From positions 1 to 64,000 of the forward strand of contig DASYGT010000047.1 of assembly GCA_035999365.1 (NCBI GenBank): a stretch of DNA of 64,000 bases, read 5' to 3'. Position 1 is the stretch's first letter, and the number at the start of each line of letters is the position of its first letter. The notes below the pieces were generated by a model. It saw only the letters and a list, made by a program, of their open reading frames with translations. It searched no databases and was not told where the DNA came from. Positions 41,938-50,130 of this stretch are shown here, piece after piece. Source of the DNA: DASYGT01 sp035999365 (lineage in GTDB: Bacteria; Actinomycetota; Actinomycetes; Mycobacteriales; Jatrophihabitantaceae). Both the position numbers and the translations under genes were made by a program.

Positions 41938-42734
41938 CGGCGACCAAGGCGCTGGTCGACGGAGCAGTCGTCGCGAAGCGCAACCTGATCAAGATCAAGC
42001 GAGTGCCCGACCTGCTCGTCTTCTCGACGATCTCTCCGATCATGTTCATCCTGCTCTTCGCGTACGTGTTCGGTAGCTCGATCCACGTTCCGGGCCTGAG
42101 CTATCGCGAATTCCTGATCCCGGGAATCTTCGCGCAGACCGTCATCTTCGGTTCGACGATCACCGGCGCGGGGCTCGCCGACGACATCCAGAAGGGGATC
42201 ATCGACCGATTCCGTTCGTTGCCGATGTCGCGATCAGCGGTACTGGTCGGCCGCACGGCCAGCGACGTGCTGAACAACGTGCTCGTGATCGTGATCATGT
42301 CGCTGACCGGTTTGCTCGTCGGCTGGCGCATCCGCACCGATGTGTTCCACGCCGCCTACGGCTTCGTGTTGTTGCTCCTCTTCGCCTACGCGATGTCATG
42401 GATCATGGCCTGCGTCGGACTGATCGTGCCGACTCCCGAGGTCGTGAACAACGCGTCGTTCATCGTGATCTTCCCGCTCACGTTCATCGCGAACACGTTC
42501 GTTCCGACGAATGGCATGCCCCATGTGCTGCGGGCGATCGCGAACTGGAATCCCGTCTCGGCGGTCACCCAAGCCGCTCGGCAGCAGTTCGGCAATACCA
42601 GTCCGAAGTACCCCGCGCCGCCGGACTGGTCACTGCAGCACCCCGAGGTGTACACGCTGATCTGGGTCGCGATCCTGCTCGTGATCTTCATCCCGCTGTC
42701 CGTACGGCTGTACAAGCGCGCCGCGAGCCGCTGA
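41934..42734 (+). CDS. ABC exporter permease, DrrB-like
   Basis: A 266-residue ABC-2 type permease with about six membrane spans. FSTISPIMFILLFAYVFGSSI, SYREFLIPGIFAQTVIFGSTITGAGLADDIQKGIIDRFRSLPMSRSAVL and FVPTNGMPHVLRAIANWNPVSAVTQAAR are typical DrrB/ABC2 features. It has a GTG start overlapping the ATPase stop by 4 bases. It pairs with the preceding ATPase as a two-component exporter; the substrate is not evident and no biosynthetic cluster is adjacent. Confidence 0.92.
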   Translation: MTATKALVDGAVVAKRNLIKIKRVPDLLVFSTISPIMFILLFAYVFGSSIHVPGLSYREFLIPGIFAQTVIFGSTITGAGLADDIQKGIIDRFRSLPMSRSAVLVGRTASDVLNNVLVIVIMSLTGLLVGWRIRTDVFHAAYGFVLLLLFAYAMSWIMACVGLIVPTPEVVNNASFIVIFPLTFIANTFVPTNGMPHVLRAIANWNPVSAVTQAARQQFGNTSPKYPAPPDWSLQHPEVYTLIWVAILLVIFIPLSVRLYKRAASR

Positions 42735-42774
42735 GTCTGCCCTGCCCGCGGTTCGTTCGGGGCCGTCGGGCAGC

Positions 42775-42780
42775 TATCAT
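42775..42780 (+). promoter_or_regulatory. -10-like box for rplY
   Basis: TATCAT lies in the 176-base gap before rplY and would give a leader of about 125 bases. I see no known leader RNA in it. The -35 region is unclear. Confidence 0.4.
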
Positions 42781-42910
42781 GAACGGGTTGCCCCGGCGAG
42801 GGAGCCGCTCCTGTGCGGCCTCCGTGATCGACGCGGTGTCGCTCGTCGACGCGCGTCCTGCGTCCGAGGCACCGCGTTGCCCGGAAGAGTGAATTCGAAG
42901 GAGTACTGCT

Positions 42911-43567
42911 GTGGCTGAGATTCGCCTGCCTGCCGAGACCCGCACCGAGTTCGGCAAGGGCGGCGCACGCCGCACTCGTCGGGCCGGCAAGATCCCGGCC
43001 GTCATCTACGGCCACGGCGCTGAGCCCCGCCACGTCTCGCTCCCCGCGCGCGAGTTCGGCAATGCCATCCGACACGGCGGTACGAACGTGCTGCTCACTC
43101 TCGAACTCGAAGGCGACGAGCAGCTCGCGATCCCGAAGGCGCTTCAACGGCACGCCATCAAGGGCATCTACGAGCATGTCGACCTGCTCGCGGTACGCCG
43201 CGGCGAGAAGGTCACCATCGACGTTCCGCTGCACATCGTCGGGGAGCTCATCTACGGCGCGCTGCTCGCTCAGGAGAGCACCAGCGTGAGCATCGAGGCC
43301 GAAGCAACGCACCTGCCGTCCGGCATCGACGTCAGCCTGGACGGGCTCCAGATCGGCACTCAGATCACGGCGGGCGACCTCACCCTGCCCAGGGGTTCCG
43401 TGCTCGCGGGCGAGGCGTCACAGGTTCTCCTGATCATCCAGGAGGCGCCGACCCAGGAGCAGATGGAGGCCGAGACCGCTGCCGAGGAGGGTGCCGTCGC
43501 CGAGGAGCCCAAGGCCGGCGACGCCGAGGGTGGCACGGCAGCGGCAGAGAACGCTCCTGCCGAGTAG
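42911..43567 (+). CDS. rplY: 50S ribosomal protein L25, Ctc form
   Basis: A 218-residue protein of the long L25/TL5/CTC type that binds 5S rRNA. The N-terminal domain starts RLPAETRTEFGKGGARRTRRAGKIPAVIYGHGAEPRHVSLPAREF. A C-terminal beta domain (about 95-185) follows, and an acidic Ala/Glu tail of about 40 residues (QMEAETAAEEGAVAEEP) ends it. AAGGAG precedes the GTG. It lies upstream of pth, as in M. tuberculosis (Rv1015c-Rv1014c). Confidence 0.96.
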   Translation: MAEIRLPAETRTEFGKGGARRTRRAGKIPAVIYGHGAEPRHVSLPAREFGNAIRHGGTNVLLTLELEGDEQLAIPKALQRHAIKGIYEHVDLLAVRRGEKVTIDVPLHIVGELIYGALLAQESTSVSIEAEATHLPSGIDVSLDGLQIGTQITAGDLTLPRGSVLAGEASQVLLIIQEAPTQEQMEAETAAEEGAVAEEPKAGDAEGGTAAAENAPAE

Positions 43568-43593
43568 CCGGCGCGCCCTGCGAAGGGTGCATC

Positions 43594-43610
43594 GGCTCGT
43601 GCATCGAGCC
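43594..43610 (+). terminator. hairpin between rplY and pth
   Basis: GGCTCG and CGAGCC form a perfect 6-bp stem with a 5-base loop, 12 bases before the pth ATG. It may partly terminate rplY transcripts or mask pth translation. Confidence 0.4.
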
Positions 43611-43621
43611 AGGGACGGGCA

Positions 43622-44194
43622 ATGGCCGACGACAGGTTCTTGATCGTCGGGCTGGGCAACCCCGGGCCGCGGTACGCGCTGACCCGGCACAACGCCGGCT
43701 TTCTCGTCGCTGATCTGCTCGGCGAGCGGCTCGGTGCCCGCTTCAAGGCGCACAAGGGACGTGCCGATGTCGTCGAGGGGCGCGTCGGTGGCGTACCGGC
43801 CGTCGTGGCCAAGCCGAAGGCCTACATGAACGAGAACGGTGGCCCGGTCGCCTCCATCTCGCGCTTCTTCAAGATTCCCACGGACCGGATCGTCGTGCTC
43901 CACGACGAGCTGGACCTGCCGTTCGCGTCGCTGCGGCTCAAACGTGGCGGTGGCGACGGCGGACACAACGGTTTGCGCTCGCTCACGTCGGCGCTCGGGA
44001 GTCGCGAGTACCTGCGCGTGCGCTTCGGTATCGGGCGACCACCCGGCCGCCAGGATCCTGCCGACTACGTGCTTCGCGAATTCGCGCCGGCCGAGCGTCG
44101 TGATCTCGGCTTCCATATCGACCGCGCGGCCGACGCGGTCGAGTTGTTACTCGCTGAGGGCCTCGAGGCCGCGCAGAACCAGTTCAACGACTGA
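43622..44194 (+). CDS. pth: peptidyl-tRNA hydrolase
   Basis: A 190-residue enzyme that recycles peptidyl-tRNA released from stalled ribosomes. The N-terminal motif GLGNPGPRYALTRHNAGF contains the catalytic His. KPKAYMNENGGPV, VLHDELDLPFASLRLKRGGGDGGHNGLRS and RFGIGRPPGRQDPADYVL are all conserved. Codon 176 region reads TTG-TTA, one of the few TTA codons. The stop codon lies inside a long perfect hairpin shared with the convergent ogt gene. Confidence 0.96.
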   Translation: MADDRFLIVGLGNPGPRYALTRHNAGFLVADLLGERLGARFKAHKGRADVVEGRVGGVPAVVAKPKAYMNENGGPVASISRFFKIPTDRIVVLHDELDLPFASLRLKRGGGDGGHNGLRSLTSALGSREYLRVRFGIGRPPGRQDPADYVLREFAPAERRDLGFHIDRAADAVELLLAEGLEAAQNQFND

Positions 44195-44239
44195 TCGTGC
44201 AACATCCGGCTGCCTCAGGACGCCGGAAGTTGCACGATC
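44193..44239. terminator. 18-bp hairpin between convergent pth and ogt, bidirectional terminator
   Basis: GATCGTGCAACATCCGGC (44193-44210) pairs with its near-perfect complement at 44222-44239. There is one A-A mismatch and an 11-base loop. It begins inside the pth stop codon and ends 9 bases before the ogt stop, so it can serve both strands. Confidence 0.75.
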
Positions 44240-44248
44240 GCACGCTGA

Positions 44249-44734
44249 TCAGGCGAACAAGCCCGAATTCGCTGCCTCGTGTGCCAGCAGCCACCGCTTG
44301 GCGTCGAGCCCGCCGCCATAGCCGGTGAGCGATCCGTCGGCGCCGACGACGCGGTGGCACGGCACGACGATGGAGATCGGGTTCTGTCCGTTGGCGAGCC
44401 CGACCGCCCGTGCCGCATCCGGCGCGCCGACGGCCACCGCCGTCTTGCCGTAGCTGGTGGTCTGGCCGTACGGGATGTCGCACAACGCCGTCCACACCCG
44501 CTTCTGGAACGCGGTACCCGCGGCGTTGAGCGGTAGGTCGAACGTGCGCCGCACGCCGGTGAAGTACTCGGCGAGCTGCTCCCGTACGTCGTCGAAGGCA
44601 GCGTCGTCGCGCACCCACTCGGCGTGCACCGTGATCGGGTGTTTTGCGGTCGGCAAGTACAGGCCCGCGAGGCCGTCTGCGTCGCGCACCGCCAGCAGCG
44701 GGCCGAGCGGTGAATCGATGTAGGTGTATTTCAT
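44249..44734 (-). CDS. ogt: methylated-DNA--protein-cysteine methyltransferase
   Basis: A 161-residue suicide repair protein that takes the alkyl group from O6-alkylguanine. The acceptor cysteine is in IVVPCHRVVG; the DNA-binding part GTAFQKRVWTALCDIPYGQTTSYGKTAVAVGAPDAARAVG precedes it. The ATG at 44734 has GAGGAG upstream. It follows the Ada-AlkA fusion gene by 52 bases on the same strand. This alkA-ogt order matches M. tuberculosis Rv1317c-Rv1316c and suggests co-induction by alkylation. Confidence 0.95.
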   Translation of the reverse strand: MKYTYIDSPLGPLLAVRDADGLAGLYLPTAKHPITVHAEWVRDDAAFDDVREQLAEYFTGVRRTFDLPLNAAGTAFQKRVWTALCDIPYGQTTSYGKTAVAVGAPDAARAVGLANGQNPISIVVPCHRVVGADGSLTGYGGGLDAKRWLLAHEAANSGLFA

Positions 44735-44786
44735 GGTCGGTCTCCTCAGTTGTTCGATGTTGTCCGTCTCGTCCCGCGGCCGACGC

Positions 44787-46226
44787 TCAATGCGCCGCAG
44801 CCCACAAGTGGTGTGTCGCGTAGCTGCGCCACGGCGCCCAGTCCGGTCGCCCGCCGTCGAGCCGGACTCCGAGTGCCTCTGCCGACGCGCGCACACCTAG
44901 GTCTCCGACGAGCGCAACATCCGGGTCGGAGAGTGCGCGCATGCGTACGTAGTCGGCGGTCCACGCGCCGATCCCGGGCAGCGCGAGAAGCGCGGCGCGC
45001 GCCTCGTCGCGGTCCGTGCCAGGGTCGAGCACCAGCGTGCCCGCGGCGAACTCCTCCGCCACGCGGGCGATGGTCCGGCCACGGGCGCGGGGCATGGGCA
45101 ACCCGTTCGGGTCGACACCCGCCAGCGCGGCCGGCGTGGGGAACAACCGCCAGGGTTCGCCGTCGAACGCGATCTCGCCATAGCGGTTCACCAGCCGATC
45201 GAGCACTGTGGCGGCTGCGCGTACGGAGACCTGCTGGCCGACCACTGCCCGTACCGCCATCTCGAAGCCGTCGACGGCGCCGGGCGAGCGAAGTCCCGGC
45301 CGTTTCGCGACGAGCGGCGCGAGGGAGGGGTCGGCGCACAGCGTGGCGTCGACTGCCTCGGGGTCGGCGTCCAGGTCGAGCAGCCGGCGGATTCGCGAAA
45401 CCACGGCGACGAGGTCACGCTGATCGGACAGCCGCACCCGGCAGGCCACGCAGCCGTCACCGAGGCTGATCTCGACCAGCGCAGGCCCACCCGGTGCGCG
45501 CAGACTGCGTCGAAAGACTGCGTCGTTGCATGACTCGACACTCGGTATCGCCCGATGCGCCAAGAATCCGATCGTTGCGGACAGGTCCATCGGCGTCCGG
45601 TAGGGCAGCCGAAGCGTGATGGTGCCCGCCTCGGGGCGTTGTCCACGTGCGCGCTTGGCGCGCAGTCCGGTGGGCGTCGTCGCGAAGATCGACTGGATGG
45701 TCTCGTTGAACTGCCGCACGCTCGCGAATCCGGCCGCGAAGGCGACGTCGGCACTCGGCAGGTCGGTGGTCTCGAGCAGCACGCGGGCCGTCTGCGCGCG
45801 CTGTGCGCGGGCGAGTGCGAGTGGTCCAGCGCCGACCTCCGCCAGCAGGGTGCGGTTCACCTGTCGTTCGGAGTAGCCCAACCGCGCGGCGAGGCCGGTG
45901 ACACCGTCACGGTCGATCACGCCGTCGGCGATCAACCGCAGCGCCCGCCCGGCGAGATCGCCGCGAACGTCCCATTCAGGCGATCCGGGCGACGCGTCGG
46001 GGCGGCACCGCTTGCAGGCGCGAAAGCCCGCTCGCTGTGCCGCAGCGGCGCTGGGGTGGAACTCGACGTTGTGGCGCCGCGGCGTGATCGCCGGGCAGGA
46101 GGGCCGGCAGTAGATGCCTGTCGTGCGCACCGCGGTGAAGAACCAGCCGTCGAACCGTGCGTCGCGGCCCTGCACTGCGCGGTAGCAGGTGTCGACGTCC
46201 GGGAGGATCACGAACCCAGTCTGCAC
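44787..46226 (-). CDS. alkA: Ada regulatory domain fused to AlkA 3-methyladenine DNA glycosylase
   Basis: A 479-residue fusion. Residues about 10-75 are the Ada zinc domain that accepts methyl groups from phosphotriesters (GIYCRPSCP..CKRCRP). Residues about 90-190 are an AraC-type helix-turn-helix (LARAQRAQTARVLLETTDLPSADVAFAAGFASVRQFNETI). The rest is AlkA, with the helix-hairpin-helix LPGIGAWTADYVRMRAL and catalytic Asp in VALVGDLGVR. It can thus sense alkylation, activate transcription and excise bases. The start is GTG at 46226, with GTG 46211 an alternative. Confidence 0.94.
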   Translation of the reverse strand: MQTGFVILPDVDTCYRAVQGRDARFDGWFFTAVRTTGIYCRPSCPAITPRRHNVEFHPSAAAAQRAGFRACKRCRPDASPGSPEWDVRGDLAGRALRLIADGVIDRDGVTGLAARLGYSERQVNRTLLAEVGAGPLALARAQRAQTARVLLETTDLPSADVAFAAGFASVRQFNETIQSIFATTPTGLRAKRARGQRPEAGTITLRLPYRTPMDLSATIGFLAHRAIPSVESCNDAVFRRSLRAPGGPALVEISLGDGCVACRVRLSDQRDLVAVVSRIRRLLDLDADPEAVDATLCADPSLAPLVAKRPGLRSPGAVDGFEMAVRAVVGQQVSVRAAATVLDRLVNRYGEIAFDGEPWRLFPTPAALAGVDPNGLPMPRARGRTIARVAEEFAAGTLVLDPGTDRDEARAALLALPGIGAWTADYVRMRALSDPDVALVGDLGVRASAEALGVRLDGGRPDWAPWRSYATHHLWAAAH

Positions 46227-46283
46227 TGCCCGACGCGGCAGGGCTGGCGGATTTCGGACACGAGCTTTCCCGCTCGCCGAGGC

Positions 46284-49046
46284 TCAACCCGTGTTGCGTA
46301 GCCCTGCCGCCACTCCGTTGATGGTGAGCAGGAGGGCGCGTTGCAACTCCGGCGAACCGCCGGACTCGTCCTCGCGCACCCGCCGCAGCAGATCGACCTG
46401 CAGGTACGAGATCGGATCCAGATAGGCATCGCGCACGCTGAAGGTGCGTTGCAGCACCGGGGAATCGTCGAGCAGGTGCTTCTCGCCGGTGATGCCGAGC
46501 AATTCCTCGACCGTGCGGCTGTGCTCGTCGCCAATCGTGTCGAACAGGCGGCGCAGCTCCTCGGGGACGAGCGCTGACACGTAGTGGCCCGCAACTTCGA
46601 GGTCTGTCTTGGCGAGTGTCATCTCGACGTTCGACAGGAAGGTCCGGAAGAAGTGCCACTGCGTGTACATCTCGGCCAACGTGTCGCCCAGCCCCGCGTC
46701 ACGGGCAGCCGCGAGCCCTGACCCGACGCCGAACCACCCCGGCACGATCTGCCTCGACTGCGTCCAGCCGAACACCCACGGGATCGCGCGCAGCCCCTCG
46801 ATGCCGCCGCCGGACGACGGGCGGCGCGCCGGACGCGAGCCGATGTTCAGTGAGCCCAGCTGCTCGACCGGTGTGGACGCGAGGAAGTACTGCGGCAGGT
46901 CGGGATCCTCGACCAGCTTGCGGTAGGCAGCGAATGCGGCATCACTCACCAGCCGCATGCATGCGTCCCATCTATCCAGCTGCGCCCCGCTCTGACGTGG
47001 CGCGCGATGCAGCGCAGACGCTTGAAGCACCGCGGCGACGGTCAGCTCGAGATTCTCGCGGGCCAGTTCGGGCAATGCGTACTTGTCGCTGATCACCTCA
47101 CCCTGCTCGGTGAACTTGATCTCGCCGTCGAGAACGCCCCACGGCTGGGCGAGGATCGAGTCGTAAGTGGGACCGCCGCCGCGACCCACCGTCCCGCCAC
47201 GACCGTGGAACAGGCGCAGCCGCACGCCGTGCCGCGCGGCGACGTCACGCAGGGTGCGCTGCGCCTTGTGAATCTCCCACTGCGACGTGGTGATGCCGGC
47301 TTCCTTGTTCGAGTCCGAGTACCCGAGCATGACCTCCTGCACATCCGCACGCAGTGACACGATCCGCCGGTAGGTCGGGTCGCTGAGCAGGTCGTCAAGG
47401 ACGTCGCCGCTGCGTCGCAGCTCGTCGATGGTTTCGAGCAGCGGCACGAAGCCGATGTGTGCGAACGGCTCGCGAGTGCCCCCGGCGCCCGCGCCGTGCA
47501 CGTCCACCAAACCGGCCTCGCGAGCGAGCACGACGGCGGCAAGGAGGTCGTCGGCGCCGCGCGTCATCGACACGATGTAGCTTTCGATCACCTCCGGGCC
47601 GTAGGTGTCCAGGGCCTCGCGGATCGTCGTGAAGACGGCGAATGTCTTCGCGCCCGCTTCGTCGAGAGGTGGCGGGGACCCAGCAAGGGGGCGCCGCGAA
47701 GTCAACTCCTTCGCGAGCAGCTGAAGGCGGTACGCCCGCGGCACATCGCCATAGAGCCACGTCTGTTCGACGAGCCGGTCGATGAGCTGGGCCATGACGT
47801 GGTGGTGGGCGTCGGCGTGCTCGCGGACGTCCATCGTGGCCAGATGCAGTCCGAAGACGGCGACCGTGCGCTCGACCCGGGCCAGCATCCCGTCGGCGAT
47901 GAGCTCGCCCGCGTTGGCGCGCAGCGAGGCGCCGATGAGTGCCAATTCGGCGAGCAGCTGTGCCTTGCCGAAGTAGTCGCGGCCGGGCACGTGGGGCGAA
48001 CCGTCGTCGATGCGCCGTCGGGTGTTGGCGATCTTCGCCTTGATACAGGTGAGCTTGAGGCGATAGGGCTCGGTTGCGTTGAGCGTGATGAGCCGTGCTT
48101 CGATGTCGAGCACTGCGAGGTCGGCCTCGATCGAGGCAGCAAGTTCGGGCGACGCCGGTACGACTGTCGTCGAGGTGGACAGTTCAGTGATCAACAGGTC
48201 GATCGCGCGTGTGACGGCGCCCGCGGCGACATGGTGCTGCATCCGAAGCACATCGCGAGTCACCGCCGCGGTCACGTTGGGGTTGCCGTCGCGATCGCCG
48301 CCGATCCAGGTCCCGAAGGTGAGCGGATGGGCATCTTCGGCGAGGCTTGCGCCGCGTTCGCTCGCCATCGTCGCCAGGTCGGCCGCGAGCATCGGAACCG
48401 TCTCGTCGATCAGATCTTGCAGGTAGTACAGGACGTTGCGAGCCTCATCCTGCGGCGTTGGTCGCTGCTGCCGAAGCTCGTCGGTCTGCCACAGAACATC
48501 GACGATCTCGGCGAGCTCGCGATCTTGGCGCGCCCGAACCACGGTGTCGGGCTCGGTCTCGACGGCCAGCACGGCGGCGACGCGGCGCAGCTTCGTCAGC
48601 ACGGATCGGCGGCTCGCCTCGGTGGGGTGCGCGGTGAAGACCGGGCGCACCGCGAGCGTGGCCAGGGCATCGGTGAGCCCGTCCGCGCCCTTCTCGGCAG
48701 CGACGGCGGACACGGCCTGATCCAGCCACGCTGTCGTATCGGGACGCGCTCGAAGCCACCGCACTCGGTGCACCTGTTCGGCCACGTTGGCGAGGTGAAA
48801 GTAGTCGGCGAAGGCGCGCACGAGTACGGATGCGGTGTCGATGGGCAGTCCGGCGAGCAGCGCCCGCACTGCGTCACGGGCGGCGGGGTCGCCGTCCTCT
48901 TTGCTCTGCTTGGTGAGGGTGCGGACCTGCTCGACGAGCTCCAGGGCCTTCGGACCACGCTGACGCACGAGCGATTCGCCGAGCAGCGCGGCGACGCGCC
49001 GCACGTCGCCGCGCAGTGCCGCGCCGTCGTCCTCCCCGGCCCCCAT
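46284..49046 (-). CDS. ppc: phosphoenolpyruvate carboxylase
   Basis: A 920-residue enzyme that makes oxaloacetate from PEP and bicarbonate, refilling the TCA cycle. It has the catalytic His in VFTAHPTEASRRSVL, GTWIGGDRDGNPNVT, LGYSDSNKEAGITTSQWEIHKAQ, LFHGRGGTVGRGGGPT, RAIPWVFGWTQSRQIVPGWFGVG and the C-terminal NTG. I chose the ATG at 49046 (MGAGEDDG); the longer frame overlaps galE. Divergent from galE across 58 bases. Confidence 0.96.
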   Translation of the reverse strand: MGAGEDDGAALRGDVRRVAALLGESLVRQRGPKALELVEQVRTLTKQSKEDGDPAARDAVRALLAGLPIDTASVLVRAFADYFHLANVAEQVHRVRWLRARPDTTAWLDQAVSAVAAEKGADGLTDALATLAVRPVFTAHPTEASRRSVLTKLRRVAAVLAVETEPDTVVRARQDRELAEIVDVLWQTDELRQQRPTPQDEARNVLYYLQDLIDETVPMLAADLATMASERGASLAEDAHPLTFGTWIGGDRDGNPNVTAAVTRDVLRMQHHVAAGAVTRAIDLLITELSTSTTVVPASPELAASIEADLAVLDIEARLITLNATEPYRLKLTCIKAKIANTRRRIDDGSPHVPGRDYFGKAQLLAELALIGASLRANAGELIADGMLARVERTVAVFGLHLATMDVREHADAHHHVMAQLIDRLVEQTWLYGDVPRAYRLQLLAKELTSRRPLAGSPPPLDEAGAKTFAVFTTIREALDTYGPEVIESYIVSMTRGADDLLAAVVLAREAGLVDVHGAGAGGTREPFAHIGFVPLLETIDELRRSGDVLDDLLSDPTYRRIVSLRADVQEVMLGYSDSNKEAGITTSQWEIHKAQRTLRDVAARHGVRLRLFHGRGGTVGRGGGPTYDSILAQPWGVLDGEIKFTEQGEVISDKYALPELARENLELTVAAVLQASALHRAPRQSGAQLDRWDACMRLVSDAAFAAYRKLVEDPDLPQYFLASTPVEQLGSLNIGSRPARRPSSGGGIEGLRAIPWVFGWTQSRQIVPGWFGVGSGLAAARDAGLGDTLAEMYTQWHFFRTFLSNVEMTLAKTDLEVAGHYVSALVPEELRRLFDTIGDEHSRTVEELLGITGEKHLLDDSPVLQRTFSVRDAYLDPISYLQVDLLRRVREDESGGSPELQRALLLTINGVAAGLRNTG

Positions 49047-49104
49047 GGCCCCAGTCTCACAGATGCACAGCCCCGCCATGAGGCCGTACGACACACTTGG
49101 GCAT

Positions 49105-50067
49105 ATGCGGTGGCTGGTCACGGGTGGGGCTGGGTACATCGGCAGTGTGGTGGCAGCTCAGCTGCTCTCTGCCGACCATGACGTCGTGGTGGCGGACGAC
49201 CTGTCGACCGGGCATCAGGATGCGGTGCCGCCCGGAGCCGCCTTCCACCGCTGCGACGTCACCGAGGTCGGTCCGTTGTTCGAACAGTGGTCGTTCGACG
49301 GCGTTCTGCACTTCGCCGCCCGCTCGATCGTCGGCGAGTCCGTGACCGATCCCGCCCTGTACTGGCGGAACAACGTGGGCGGCACCCTGGCGTTGCTCGA
49401 CACGATGCGGGCGCACGACGTGAGCCGGATTGTCTTCTCCTCGACAGCGGCGACCTATGGCGACTCGGCGCACGTGCCGATCGACGAGTCGGCGCCCACC
49501 ATCCCGACGAGTCCGTACGGCGCCGGCAAGCTCGCCATCGACCTCGCGCTCGCTGATCACGCACGGGCCTACGGAATGTGTGCCGTGAGCCTGCGCTATT
49601 TCAACGTTGCCGGTGCGCTACTCCACGGACAGGTCGGCTACGGCGAACGGCACAGGCCGGAGACGCATCTCATCCCGCTCGCGCTCCGGTCGGCAGCCGG
49701 CGAGGCAGGACCGCTTCAACTGTTCGGCACCGATTACCCCACGCCCGACGGCACCTGCATCCGTGACTACGTTCACGTGGTTGATCTCGCCGACGCGCAC
49801 ATTCGCGCGCTGTCCGTCGGGCACCCCGGTGAGCACCGTGTGATCAATCTCGGCAGCGGATCCGGCTCCTCCGTTCGTGAGGTCCTGCACGCCGTCGAGA
49901 AGGTCACCGGCCGCTCCGTCCCATTGAACGAGACGGGCCGGCGGGCGGGCGACCCCGCGGTGCTCGTCGCGTCCAACACCCGCGCGGCCCACGACCTCGG
50001 CTGGCGGCCGCAGCGCGACCTGACGCAGATGGTCGACGACGCCTGGCAGTTCAGCCGCGTAGGCTGA
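49105..50067 (+). CDS. galE: UDP-glucose 4-epimerase
   Basis: A 320-residue NAD-dependent epimerase. Rossmann motif GGAGYIG near residue 8, SSTAATYG, catalytic Tyr-x3-Lys in SPYGAGKLA, RYFNVAGA and DGTCIRDYVHVVDLADAH are diagnostic of GalE, which interconverts UDP-glucose and UDP-galactose. The ATG at 49105 starts exactly at the fold and has no Shine-Dalgarno sequence, so a leaderless mRNA is possible. It could supply UDP-galactose to wall or capsular glycans. Confidence 0.93.
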   Translation: MRWLVTGGAGYIGSVVAAQLLSADHDVVVADDLSTGHQDAVPPGAAFHRCDVTEVGPLFEQWSFDGVLHFAARSIVGESVTDPALYWRNNVGGTLALLDTMRAHDVSRIVFSSTAATYGDSAHVPIDESAPTIPTSPYGAGKLAIDLALADHARAYGMCAVSLRYFNVAGALLHGQVGYGERHRPETHLIPLALRSAAGEAGPLQLFGTDYPTPDGTCIRDYVHVVDLADAHIRALSVGHPGEHRVINLGSGSGSSVREVLHAVEKVTGRSVPLNETGRRAGDPAVLVASNTRAAHDLGWRPQRDLTQMVDDAWQFSRVG

Positions 50068-50130
50068 TCGCATCCCCTCCCGATCCCGGGTTGGGGACGT
50101 TTGTGCTGCGCGCGAAAGGCAAATCTCGTC

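Noticed and set aside
42779..42892. 37-codon leader peptide upstream of rplY
   Set aside because: Its ATG overlaps the predicted -10 box, so it would lie outside the transcript. It has no ribosome site.
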